Below, in pieces: positions 38,983 through 47,432 of a stretch of DNA of 61,755 bases. The stretch covers positions 1-61,755 of the forward strand of contig JAFYOR010000087.1 of the NCBI GenBank assembly GCA_017547805.1, written 5' to 3'. Under the pieces are notes generated by a model, which saw nothing but the letters and a program-made list of their open reading frames with translations, ran no database searches and had not been told where the DNA came from. The stretch's first letter is position 1. Every line of letters starts with the position of its first letter. Source of the DNA: Clostridia bacterium. GTDB taxonomy: Bacteria; Bacillota; Clostridia; Christensenellales; Aristaeellaceae. The translations under genes and the position numbers were made by a program.

Positions 38983-41106
38983 ATGAAGAACGCAGACATT
39001 CAGACCCGCGTGGAATCCCTGCTCGTTCAGATGACGCTGGAAGAAAAGGTCGCGCAGATGGTACAGGTTCCCTATGCGATGGTCGGCCGGGAGGAAGCGC
39101 TGCGCTGGGCGAAACTGGGCGCCGGCTCCTTCCTGCATGTGCTGGGCGACGATGCGCGTGAAATCCAGCGCGAGGCGATGAATACCCGTCTTGGCATTCC
39201 GGTGATCTTCGGCATTGACGCCATCCACGGTCACGGTCTGAATGACCATGCGACGATCTTCCCGACCCAACTGGCTGCCGCCTGCTCCTGGGATCCGGAC
39301 GTCGCCTACACCATGGGCCGCGTGACGGCGCGCGAGGTGGCCACCGACGGCCTGCATTGGACCTTCTCCCCGGTGCTGTGCCTTGGCCGCGATACGCGCT
39401 GGGGCCGTGTGAACGAAACCTTCGGTGAAGATCCGTATCTGGCGGGTGAGCTGGGCGCGGCGATCATCCGCGGCTATCAGGGCGACGACCTGTCCGACGG
39501 AGAAAGCATCCTTGCCTGCGCCAAGCATTATCTTGGCTATGGCGAAGCGACCGGCGCGCGCGATTCCTATGACACCGAATGCACTTACCGCAAGGTGCGC
39601 GAGGTCTTCCTTCCGCCCTTCAAGAAGGCGGCAGAAGCCGGCTGCGCGACGTTCATGACGGCGTATGGTTCCGTGGACGGCACGCCGCTGACGATCGACG
39701 AGTACCTGATGAAGGATGTTCTGCGCGACGAGCTGGGCTTTGACGGCTTTGTCGTCACCGACTGGGACAACGTCAATTCCCTGGTCCGCCGTCAGTTTGT
39801 CGCCGCCGACGTCAAGGAAGCCTCCTTCCTCGCCGCCAAGGCCGGCAACGATATGATCATGACCAGCACGGAATTCTACGATGCGGCGCTTGAAGCTGTG
39901 CGCGATGGCAGGCTTGAAGAACGCATCATCGACGACGCCGTGCGCCACATTCTGACCATCAAGCTGCGCATGAACCTCTTTGAAAAGCCGGAAAAGACCG
40001 GCAAGCCCGGCTGCTTTGGCTGCCCGGAGCATCTTGAAGAGGCGAAGGACGCGGCGTGCAAGAGCCTTGTCCTGCTCAAGAACGACGGCATGCTTCCGCT
40101 GAGCGGCAAAGAAAAGAAGATCGCCGTCATCGGCCCCAACGCCGACGACATTCAGGCGCAGTACGGCGACTGGGTCTATTTCACCCATCCCCTGCCCAAT
40201 CCGACGCATCCGGCCGTCCGTCCGTATGTAACGGTGAAGGAAGGCTTTGAAGCCGCCTGCGCCGAGCGCGGCATTGAGTGCGTCTATCATCAGGGCTGCG
40301 GCGTGCTCCCGTCCCAGAGCGACGACATCGCCGGCGCGGTGGAAGCTGCGAAGGACGCCGACGCCATCGTGCTGGTGCTGGGCGATATCATCTCTCAGGT
40401 CGGCGAGGCCAAGGACCGCGCGTGCCTTGAGCTCTCCGGCAGGCAGCAGGAGCTCTTTGCCGCCCTGCGCGCGCTCAATATCCCGCTGGCGACCGTGCTT
40501 GTCGCCTCCAAGCCGCTGTGCGTGGGCGACGCCGCGCTCAAGGCCAATGCGTTCATCTGCGCCTTCAACGGCGGCATGTTTGGCGGCGAAGCCGTGGCAA
40601 AGGCTGTCTTCGGTGAATTCAACCCGAAGGGCAGGCTGCCCATCACCTTCCCGCATCACAGCGGTCAGCTGCCGGTATATTACAACTCCATGCCGGGCTG
40701 GCACGACGGCAAGTACTGTGATCTGCCCGCCGAGCCGCTCTTTGCCTTCGGCGAGGGCATGGGCTACAGCGCCTTTGCCTACAGCGATCTTGAAATCGAT
40801 GCCGCCAGCCTCACGGCAAGCGTGCTGGTCACGAACACGGGCAAGCGCGCCGGCGTTGAAACCGTTCAGGTGTATATGCGCGACGTCGTCAGCTCCGTCG
40901 TCACCCCGGTCAAGCAGCTCATCGCCTTCAAGCAGGTGGCGCTTGAGGCCGGAGAAGCGGCGCGCGTCGCCTTCACGCTCACGCGCGAGGACTTCTCCAT
41001 CGTCAACCGCGCGGGCCAGCGCGTGACCGAGCCGGGCGATTTCCTGCTCATGATCGGCCACAGCTCCAAGGATGAAGACCTGCTCAAGGGCACGCTGACG
41101 CTCTGA
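38983..41106 (+). CDS. bglX: GH3 family beta-glucosidase
   Basis: 707 residues: an N-terminal (alpha/beta)8 domain, an (alpha/beta)6 sandwich and a C-terminal fibronectin-III-like domain (about 610-707). The nucleophile is Asp260 in GFVVTDWDNVN; CAKHYLGYGEATGARDSYDTE carries the conserved Lys-His. No signal peptide, so it acts on imported beta-glucosides (cello-oligosaccharides, plant glycosides or xylosides). Start ATG 38983 after GAAAGGATG. The downstream perfect hairpin ends the transcript. The bglX symbol is by family; substrate not proven. Confidence 0.92.
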   Translation: MKNADIQTRVESLLVQMTLEEKVAQMVQVPYAMVGREEALRWAKLGAGSFLHVLGDDAREIQREAMNTRLGIPVIFGIDAIHGHGLNDHATIFPTQLAAACSWDPDVAYTMGRVTAREVATDGLHWTFSPVLCLGRDTRWGRVNETFGEDPYLAGELGAAIIRGYQGDDLSDGESILACAKHYLGYGEATGARDSYDTECTYRKVREVFLPPFKKAAEAGCATFMTAYGSVDGTPLTIDEYLMKDVLRDELGFDGFVVTDWDNVNSLVRRQFVAADVKEASFLAAKAGNDMIMTSTEFYDAALEAVRDGRLEERIIDDAVRHILTIKLRMNLFEKPEKTGKPGCFGCPEHLEEAKDAACKSLVLLKNDGMLPLSGKEKKIAVIGPNADDIQAQYGDWVYFTHPLPNPTHPAVRPYVTVKEGFEAACAERGIECVYHQGCGVLPSQSDDIAGAVEAAKDADAIVLVLGDIISQVGEAKDRACLELSGRQQELFAALRALNIPLATVLVASKPLCVGDAALKANAFICAFNGGMFGGEAVAKAVFGEFNPKGRLPITFPHHSGQLPVYYNSMPGWHDGKYCDLPAEPLFAFGEGMGYSAFAYSDLEIDAASLTASVLVTNTGKRAGVETVQVYMRDVVSSVVTPVKQLIAFKQVALEAGEAARVAFTLTREDFSIVNRAGQRVTEPGDFLLMIGHSSKDEDLLKGTLTL

Positions 41107-41129
41107 TCACCGCCTTTTGACAAAGCCAA

Positions 41130-41162
41130 AAAACCTCCGGATCAATCCGGAGGTTCTCTTTA
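41130..41162 (+). terminator. Terminator after the GH3 gene
   Basis: AACCTCCGGAT / ATCCGGAGGTT perfect stem with a 2-nt loop; CTCTTTA tail. Confidence 0.8.
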
Positions 41163-41193
41163 TATCCGCCGTAGCTTTTGCCCATTTCAGCGA

Positions 41194-41222
41194 TTGTTTC
41201 CCGCGCACCGATTTGCTATAAT
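41194..41222 (+). promoter_or_regulatory. Promoter of the second MATE gene
   Basis: TTGTTT (41194-41199), 17-nt spacer, TATAAT (41217-41222). Confidence 0.7.
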
Positions 41223-41285
41223 GTTTCATATGACAATCATTCACGCCCATGCCAACGGCGGCACACAGATGCGGAGGTTCCTTCC

Positions 41286-42692
41286 ATGCAGACAAAGAAA
41301 AAAACGCGGCTGAACATCGAAATGATCGGCATCATCATGGCCCTTGCGTGGCCGACGATGCTCGAGCAGCTCATGCAGACCGCGGTGCAGTATGTCGATA
41401 CGGCGATGGTCGGTTCGCTTGGCACACAGGCCACCGCTGCCGTCGGCGCAACAACCACCGTCAACTGGCTTTTCGGCAGCTCGATTTCCGCGCTGGGCGT
41501 CGGCTTTCTCGCGTTCATCGCGCGCATGCTGGGCGCAGGCGATCTTGAAAAGGCAAAACGCGTCGTATCACAGGCGGTGCTGGCTGTGCTTGTGGTGGGC
41601 TGTGCGTTCACGGCGCTCACGCTGTCCTTAAGCGGCGTCATCCCCATCTGGATGCAGGTGGATGAAAGCATCCGCACGCTCGCCGGCCAGTATTTCTTCA
41701 TTCTCTATCTGCCCATGCTCCCGCGCACGGCAAGCATCATCTTCGGCACGGTGCTGCGCGCGGCAGGCGATACCAAGACGCCCATGAAAGTCAGCGTGCT
41801 GGTGAACATCACCAACGTCGTGCTGAACTTCCTGCTCATTTACCCGGCGCGCACCCAGACGCTCTTCGGGCTTAACGTATTCATTCCCGGCGCGGGGCTG
41901 GGCGTCATCGGCGCTGCCGTCGCCAGTGCGATTGCCTTCGCCGTTGGCGGCGTATGCATCACAGCCGCGCTGTGGCGCCATCCCCGGGTTTCTCCCCGCG
42001 GCATGAGCATCCGCCCGGACATGCAGATCCTTCGCCCGTGCCTGAAGGTGGCGCTGCCCAATATGCTCCAGCGCTTTGGCACCTCCCTTGGCTATGTCGC
42101 CTTTGCTGCGATGATCAACTCGCTGGGCGAAGTCGCAACCGCTGCCCACACCATCGCCAACACCGTTGAATCCGCCTTCTACATCCCCGGTTACGGCATG
42201 CAGACCGCCGCCGCGACGCTCGCCGGCAATGCCTACGGCGCAAAGGACCGCCAGCGCATGAAGGAGCTCTCGCGCATGTTCATCCCGATTGAGATCACGC
42301 TGATGATTCTTTCCGGTTCTCTGCTCTTTATCTTTGCGCCCGCGCTGATGCGCATCTTCTCCCAGAGCGACGCCGTCATTTCCCTCGGCACGACCGTGCT
42401 GCGCATGGTCGCCGTATCCGAACCGTTCTACGGCTTTTCCATCATCATCGAGGGCATGATGCAGGGCGTGGGCAACACGAAAAAGCCCTTCTTCTTCAAC
42501 ATCGCCGGCATGTGGCTGGTGCGCATCGTCGGCACGCTGATCTGCACGCAGCTGCTTGGTCTGGGGCTCGTCTCCGCGTGGGCCTGCATGATCGCGCACA
42601 ACATGCTGCTCTTCATTCTGTTCATGATCTGCTATATTACCGCCAGCTGGAATCCGCTGGAGCAGCAGGCAAGGCGCACAGCGAATCCATAG
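41286..42692 (+). CDS. MATE-family exporter (second copy)
   Basis: 468 residues with about 12 helices. It opens MQTKKKTRLNIEMIGIIMALAWPTMLEQLMQTAVQYVDTAMVGSLG and contains VLRAAGDTKTPM and MQGVGNTKKPFF, the repeated AxGxTKxP loops of MATE proteins. The two MATE proteins in this window differ clearly in sequence, so they are not a recent duplication. Start ATG 41286 behind GCGGAGGTTCC. Monocistronic. Likely cation/drug or metabolite antiport; substrate unknown. Confidence 0.93.
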   Translation: MQTKKKTRLNIEMIGIIMALAWPTMLEQLMQTAVQYVDTAMVGSLGTQATAAVGATTTVNWLFGSSISALGVGFLAFIARMLGAGDLEKAKRVVSQAVLAVLVVGCAFTALTLSLSGVIPIWMQVDESIRTLAGQYFFILYLPMLPRTASIIFGTVLRAAGDTKTPMKVSVLVNITNVVLNFLLIYPARTQTLFGLNVFIPGAGLGVIGAAVASAIAFAVGGVCITAALWRHPRVSPRGMSIRPDMQILRPCLKVALPNMLQRFGTSLGYVAFAAMINSLGEVATAAHTIANTVESAFYIPGYGMQTAAATLAGNAYGAKDRQRMKELSRMFIPIEITLMILSGSLLFIFAPALMRIFSQSDAVISLGTTVLRMVAVSEPFYGFSIIIEGMMQGVGNTKKPFFFNIAGMWLVRIVGTLICTQLLGLGLVSAWACMIAHNMLLFILFMICYITASWNPLEQQARRTANP

Positions 42693-42715
42693 GCTTTCAG
42701 AATTCATCAACATAA

Positions 42716-42769
42716 ATACAGCCCGGCGCATCATCTGCTTGGATGGTGCGTCGGGCTGTATGTTTTTTA
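42716..42769. terminator. Bidirectional terminator
   Basis: A long stem ATACAGCCCG...CGGGCTGTAT with inner pairs, followed by GTTTTTTAT, between the converging MATE and TAXI genes. It overlaps the TAXI stop codon. Confidence 0.85.
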
Positions 42770-43714
42770 TTTCATGATACCGATCTCGCGGTAGTAACGC
42801 GCCGCGCCGGGATGAATCTCCACGCCCGCGACATCCGCAGCGGCTTCTTCGGGGTTTGCCCTGCGCAGCGCCGCATGGTTTTCGCAGAGCATGTCCCAGT
42901 TTTCCCAGAAAACTTTCGCCATCTGATATACCGTTTCCTCGTCTACATCCGCTGTAATGAAGAGCGTGAGGCGAACGGCCGAGGTCATCACCGGCTCATC
43001 CTGTCCGACATAGGTGCCGGCGGGAATCTCCGCGGACGCGTACCACGGATATTCTTCTCTGAGCGCCTCCACAGTTTCCGGGGGAATCTCCAGAAGCCTT
43101 GCATCGGCCGTTGTCAGGATCTGCGTGACGGCAGCGTTGGGCGTTCCCGCCATCACCCACAGCCCTTCCAGCTGACGGTTGCTGATGGCGTCCGCCGATT
43201 CGCTGGTACCCATGTATTCCGCCTTCACATCCTCAAGAGACAAACCAAAGAGCGAAAGGTGAATCTCCGCCTCCTCGATGGTGGTGGAGCCCGGCGCGCC
43301 GACGGAAATCCTGTGTCCGGCAAGCGCCTTGACGGAATCGATGCCGCTGTCCCTGGTCACGACAACCTGATTGGGATTGAGATACAGTCCCGCAAAGATG
43401 CGCAGGTTTTCATTGGCATAATCTTCAAAGGCAGCCAGTCCCTGCTGCGCCTGATAGACAAGATTGGCGTTGGCAATGCCGATCTGCGCGTCGCCGTCGT
43501 ACGCCTGATTGAGGTTATCGATGCCGCCGCCGGAGGGCGTCGCCGTCGCGCGCATGCCCTCGATGTTGTCATTCCAGAGCTTGACAACCGTCGCGCTGAT
43601 GGGATAGAACGTTGAGGACGTTCCGGCGGTGACGAAATTGATGTTTGCCGCCATTGCGCAGGAAGCGCACAGGATCATCGCGGTGCAAAGCAAAAGCGCT
43701 GTCTTTATTTTCAT
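42767..43714 (-). CDS. TAXI-family TRAP transporter substrate-binding protein
   Basis: 315 residues, exported by a signal peptide (MKIKTALLLCTAMILCASCAMA). The mature start ANINFVTAGTSSTFYPISATVVKLWND is diagnostic of TAXI solute receptors (glutamate/glutarate or other acids in known members); QIGIANANLVYQA follows. Cysteines near the cleavage site make a lipobox possible but poor; cleavage at AMA-AN is more likely. Start at 43714 after AAAGGAGAATCTCT, 16 bp behind the permease gene. Confidence 0.92.
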   Translation of the reverse strand: MKIKTALLLCTAMILCASCAMAANINFVTAGTSSTFYPISATVVKLWNDNIEGMRATATPSGGGIDNLNQAYDGDAQIGIANANLVYQAQQGLAAFEDYANENLRIFAGLYLNPNQVVVTRDSGIDSVKALAGHRISVGAPGSTTIEEAEIHLSLFGLSLEDVKAEYMGTSESADAISNRQLEGLWVMAGTPNAAVTQILTTADARLLEIPPETVEALREEYPWYASAEIPAGTYVGQDEPVMTSAVRLTLFITADVDEETVYQMAKVFWENWDMLCENHAALRRANPEEAAADVAGVEIHPGAARYYREIGIMK

Positions 43715-43730
43715 AGAGATTCTCCTTTCG

Positions 43731-45701
43731 TCATTTGGAACCGGAACGGCTGATAAGCGCCGCGCTGCCGATGAGCACAAGCCCCAGCACATCGGTCACA
43801 AGCGTGGGACTGATAAAGAGCAGACCGCCGAGGATCAGCACGCCGCGAAGCGCAAGGCAGCGCGCCGTTGCGGCGGCATCTTTCCCGGCGGGCGGCAGAG
43901 AAGACAGGCCTTGTGCAAGCGCGAGCACGCCGACGGATGCCGTTGCAAATGCGCGGACCATTTCGCCCGCCCCGACGCCCTGCGTGCTGCCAAAGAGCAG
44001 CACCGGGTTATTCAGGAAAAAGAACGGCAGGATAAAGCCCACCGCGCCAAGCCGCATGGCGATCAGGGAGGTTTTCGTCATGCTGCTGCCGGCAATGCCC
44101 GCCGCCACATAGGAACTCATCGCCACCGGCGGCGTGATGTTGGACAGGCACGCGTACATGAGGCAGAACATATTCGCCGCCATCTCCGTCGCGCCGGCGC
44201 TGCGCAGCACGGGAACCGCCACCGCGTAAACGATGACATACGCCGCGACGCCCGGGACGCCCATGCCCAGAATGACGGAAAGCACCATGACCAGCAGTCC
44301 GCCCAGCAGCAGATGACCTTCGCCCATCACACCGAGGATCAGATTGCCAAAGTTCAGCCCGAGACCCGTCATATTGACGGAGGAGATGATCACGCCGATG
44401 ATTACGCAGGAAATGCCCACGCCGATGGCGCTTCGGCTGCCCTCGATGACCGCCGCAAGGATCTTCTTTGCGTCCATGCGCGTTTCCTTGCGCAGCCATG
44501 AAACGGCAACCGTCACAAAGATCGCCGCAATCGCCGCAAACAACGGCGTGAAGCCAGCAAACATCATCGCCATCAGCACGATAAGCGGCAGCAGCAGATG
44601 TCCGCGCTCGCGCAGCACCTTTCCCGCCGCCGGAATATTCTGAGCAGACAAGCCGCTCAGCCCCAGATGGCGCGCCTCCAGATGGACGGCATACAGCAGC
44701 GAAAGGTAGTAAAGAAACGCCGGAATCGCCGCCGCGAGCATGATGCTGGTATAGCTGACGGACATAAACTCCGCCATGACAAAGCCGACCGCGCCCATGA
44801 TCGGCGGCGTAAACTGTCCGCCGGTTGAAGCGACCGCCTCCACCGCCGCGGCAAAGTCCTTCTTATAGCCGGTTTTCTTCATCAGCGGAATGGTAATCGT
44901 GCCGGTTGTGGCGACATTGGCCACCGCCGAGCCGTTGATCATGCCCATCAGCGCCGATGCGATGACCGCCACCTTCGCCGGACCGCCTGCAGATCGCCCG
45001 ACCAGCGTAAGGGCGATGTCGTTGATCAGCTGGGAAAACCCGGAATGCTTGAGGAATGCGCCGAAGAGCACGAAGATGAAAATGTAGGTGGCGGAGACGT
45101 TCGCGCCCGTACCAAGAATGCCGCCCGCATCCCAGACAACCGCCTTGATGACGCGCTTGAGCGTAAAGGCGCTGGTGCCAAATGCGCCGGGAACAAACCG
45201 TCCCCACAGCGCAAAATACGAAAAGAATACGAGCGCAACGATCGCCAGATTACGGCTGGCCCGGCGCGCCGCTTCAAAGGCGAGCACAAGCAGCGCCAAG
45301 CCGACATAGACGTCCGTATCATTCAGCCGTCCGTTTCTGGCAAAGGCGTCATAGCGCCAGAGCATGTACGCCAAACACGCGGCGGACAACGCAATCAGCG
45401 CATCATCCCACACAGGGAGCGACGCGCGGCGGCGGCTTTCCCTTGCGTATGTGGGATAGAGCATCAGCGTCAGCGGCAGAAGAAACAGAATATGAGCCAT
45501 GCGCAGCTTCATCGCGCCGAGCGTGCCGACAGTATTGGCCCAAACCTCAAAGAGCGCAAACGCCACCAGCACAACAGAAAACACGACGCCGAGTCCGCCC
45601 GAAAGCTCCCTCGTCCGGCTTTCTTCTTCCTTTTCTTCTACAAGGCGCTGTGCCTGTGCATCCATCGTTTCACCGTCTTTTTTCATAGGTGTTGCCGGCA
45701 T
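43731..45701 (-). CDS. TRAP transporter fused permease (DctQM-like, TAXI type)
   Basis: 656 residues with about 17 transmembrane helices: a 4-5 helix N-terminal part equivalent to DctQ (residues about 30-150) fused to the large DctM permease. Family motifs include GMINGSAVANVATTGTITIPLMKKTGY, STGGQFTPPIMGAVGFVMAEF and ITPPVAMSSYVAAGIAG. It imports an organic acid with sodium, using the TAXI receptor. The start ATG 45701 is 13 nt behind AAAGGAG. First gene of a two-gene operon. Confidence 0.93.
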   Translation of the reverse strand: MPATPMKKDGETMDAQAQRLVEEKEEESRTRELSGGLGVVFSVVLVAFALFEVWANTVGTLGAMKLRMAHILFLLPLTLMLYPTYARESRRRASLPVWDDALIALSAACLAYMLWRYDAFARNGRLNDTDVYVGLALLVLAFEAARRASRNLAIVALVFFSYFALWGRFVPGAFGTSAFTLKRVIKAVVWDAGGILGTGANVSATYIFIFVLFGAFLKHSGFSQLINDIALTLVGRSAGGPAKVAVIASALMGMINGSAVANVATTGTITIPLMKKTGYKKDFAAAVEAVASTGGQFTPPIMGAVGFVMAEFMSVSYTSIMLAAAIPAFLYYLSLLYAVHLEARHLGLSGLSAQNIPAAGKVLRERGHLLLPLIVLMAMMFAGFTPLFAAIAAIFVTVAVSWLRKETRMDAKKILAAVIEGSRSAIGVGISCVIIGVIISSVNMTGLGLNFGNLILGVMGEGHLLLGGLLVMVLSVILGMGVPGVAAYVIVYAVAVPVLRSAGATEMAANMFCLMYACLSNITPPVAMSSYVAAGIAGSSMTKTSLIAMRLGAVGFILPFFFLNNPVLLFGSTQGVGAGEMVRAFATASVGVLALAQGLSSLPPAGKDAAATARCLALRGVLILGGLLFISPTLVTDVLGLVLIGSAALISRSGSK

Positions 45702-45770
45702 ATCTTTCTCCTTTGGAAATGGCAGAACACGCGCAGTCGGATGCGCGGAAAATCATTGAATCATTGACAG

Positions 45771-45801
45771 GACAGAAAAGAGAGCGCGGCACAGCGCGCT
45801 C
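45771..45801 (-). terminator. Terminator after the sortase operon
   Basis: GAGCGCG / CGCGCTC stem (45782-45788, 45795-45801) with TCTTTTCTG on the minus-strand side, 16 nt behind the stop codon of the peptidoglycan-binding protein gene. Confidence 0.65.
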
Positions 45802-45816
45802 CCCTATGCTCATCAA

Positions 45817-46719
45817 TTAGTGGATCACGGGCGTGCCGCCCACGAGGAGCACATTCACGCCGAGCATCTCCAGCAGCGCCTCGGTCACATAGGCCTCATC
45901 GCCGTAGGCATACACCCGGGCGTCATCGCCGGTCAGGAACACCACGCCGTCATACAAACCCATGGCGCCGGGATTCAGGCCTTCCACACCTGCAGTCATC
46001 AGCGCGATCTGGATGCCGCTGTACTTGCCGGAGAGCTGCCAGCTGCCGGCTTCATACGCATGCTCAAAGCCCATATGGGACATCACGCCGCACAGCGGAT
46101 ACAGCCATTCATCCTCCACCCTGCCCAGCATCAGCTGAAGCGGAAGATCCGCGACAAACAGGCTGACGGATTCAAGGGCAAACGGCGCTCCCTGCACATC
46201 CGGCGTCGGGGTCGGAACGGGCGTGGGTACCGGCGTGGGCGTCGGGGTGGGCGTGGGGCGCGGCGTCGGGGTGGGCGTGGGCGTCGGCGTCGGCTTTATG
46301 ATCGCGTGATCCGAAAACAGCATGCCGATCGTCTGCGGCCCGACCTTTCCATCCACCTTTTCCATCTTGTGCGCCCGCTGGAAGGCATACACCGCCGAGC
46401 GGGTCTTCAGACCATAGACACCGTCGATCTCATCAAGATAATATCCAAGCTCATGCAGCCTGCGCTGAACGATTTCAACATCCTCGCCCGCCATACCGCG
46501 CATGAGAATGCGCTCGCCAAGCGCAGCGTTCTGCGCTTCTTCCTGCGTCACAGGCGCAACAGGAGTCACAGACGGCGCGGGGGAAGCGGGCACGGCAGTC
46601 GGCGCGCTGGTCGGTGCGGGGGTATAGCTGATCGTTACCCCAAGCAGCCCCTCGCCAAGGGCCGCGCAGGCAAACGACGTCAGCGCTGCGATCAGCGCTG
46701 CACAAATCATGCGTTTCAT
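45817..46719 (-). CDS. Secreted protein with peptidoglycan-binding domain and PT-rich linker
   Basis: 300 residues. Signal peptide (MKRMICAALIAALTSFACAALG), a Pro/Ala/Thr spacer, then a PG_binding_1 domain (about 68-130: ILMRGMAGEDVEIVQRRLHELGYYLDEIDGVYGLKTRSAVYAFQ), a PTPTP linker of about 30 residues, and a C-terminal 120-residue domain. The latter (SLFVADLPLQLMLGRVEDEWLYPL... ALLEMLGVNVLL) recalls bacterial copper-amine-oxidase-like stalk domains, an inference. No LPXTG-type sorting signal. Start at 46719 after GGAGGAAACCC. Third gene of the sortase operon, so it probably works at the cell wall. Confidence 0.85.
   Translation of the reverse strand: MKRMICAALIAALTSFACAALGEGLLGVTISYTPAPTSAPTAVPASPAPSVTPVAPVTQEEAQNAALGERILMRGMAGEDVEIVQRRLHELGYYLDEIDGVYGLKTRSAVYAFQRAHKMEKVDGKVGPQTIGMLFSDHAIIKPTPTPTPTPTPRPTPTPTPTPVPTPVPTPTPDVQGAPFALESVSLFVADLPLQLMLGRVEDEWLYPLCGVMSHMGFEHAYEAGSWQLSGKYSGIQIALMTAGVEGLNPGAMGLYDGVVFLTGDDARVYAYGDEAYVTEALLEMLGVNVLLVGGTPVIH
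46201..46295 (-). repeat. GC-rich tandem codon repeat (Pro-Thr linker)
   Basis: Short repeats of the type GGCGTGGGCGTCGGGGT encode alternating Pro-Thr in the secreted protein. Prone to length change between strains. Confidence 0.8.
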
Positions 46720-46768
46720 GGGTTTCCTCCGGGATCAGGATTCATCGCGGATCAGTCCGCATTTCATT

Positions 46769-47413
46769 TTATAGAAAGAAACGATCCATCATGCCTGTTT
46801 CATGCATATGAAAGCCATGAATCCCCTTTTTCATGGCGCCATGCACGTTGTCCGGCATGTCATCGATAAAGAGCGTGCGCGCCGGATCAAGGCTGCAGGC
46901 GTCAATCAGCGTGCTGTACATTTCCTCTTCCGGCTTGAGCAAGTGCACATAGCAGGAAATCACGCCGCCGTCAAATATCTCAAAGCGATCCGCGAATTTC
47001 TCTCTCAGGCGTTCATAGCCCTGCCTTGGATAATTGGAGAGAAGATACAGCTTCTTCCCCGCCCGCTTACAGCGCTTCGCGGCGCGCCATCCCTCTTCAA
47101 GCGGCGTCTTAAGCTCGATCCAGCCCGTCAGCGCATGCATGTAGTCTTCATAACGCCCGCCGTACTGTGCGGTCATCTGCGCGCAGGCTTCCTCGTAGGT
47201 CATCGTGCCGCGGTCAAATTCCTTCCACTGCGGGCCATGATAAACGCGATCAAGCATGTCGCGCTGCATCTTTTCATCGCCCGGAAAGAGCTGCTCGATG
47301 AAGTCATCCGGCGCAAAGCGGATCAGAATGTTGCCGATGTCAAAGACGACGGCGTCAACCTTATGCCACGGCATAGTCTCGTATTCAAGATCAAAACGGA
47401 TGCCTTCGTTCAT
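46769..47413 (-). CDS. HAD-superfamily hydrolase, YihX-like
   Basis: 214 residues, subfamily IA with a helical cap. Motif I VVFDIGNILI has the nucleophile Asp; the second Asp is replaced by Gly, as in YihX-type alpha-glucose-1-phosphatases. Motif III lysine is in LKPEEEMYSTLID and motif IV is FIDDMPDNV. Start at 47413 after GGGAGGAAATATTCC. It lies between the sortase gene (19-bp gap) and the peptidoglycan-binding protein gene (49-bp gap). It may act on a sugar phosphate; a link to cell wall assembly is only suggested by context. Confidence 0.88.
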   Translation of the reverse strand: MNEGIRFDLEYETMPWHKVDAVVFDIGNILIRFAPDDFIEQLFPGDEKMQRDMLDRVYHGPQWKEFDRGTMTYEEACAQMTAQYGGRYEDYMHALTGWIELKTPLEEGWRAAKRCKRAGKKLYLLSNYPRQGYERLREKFADRFEIFDGGVISCYVHLLKPEEEMYSTLIDACSLDPARTLFIDDMPDNVHGAMKKGIHGFHMHETGMMDRFFL

Positions 47414-47432
47414 GGAATATTTCCTCCCGGTA

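Noticed and set aside
46201-46295. GC-rich direct repeats that could be read as a CRISPR-like or satellite array
   Set aside because: They encode a Pro-Thr linker in frame within a secreted protein; there are no unique spacers and no cas genes.
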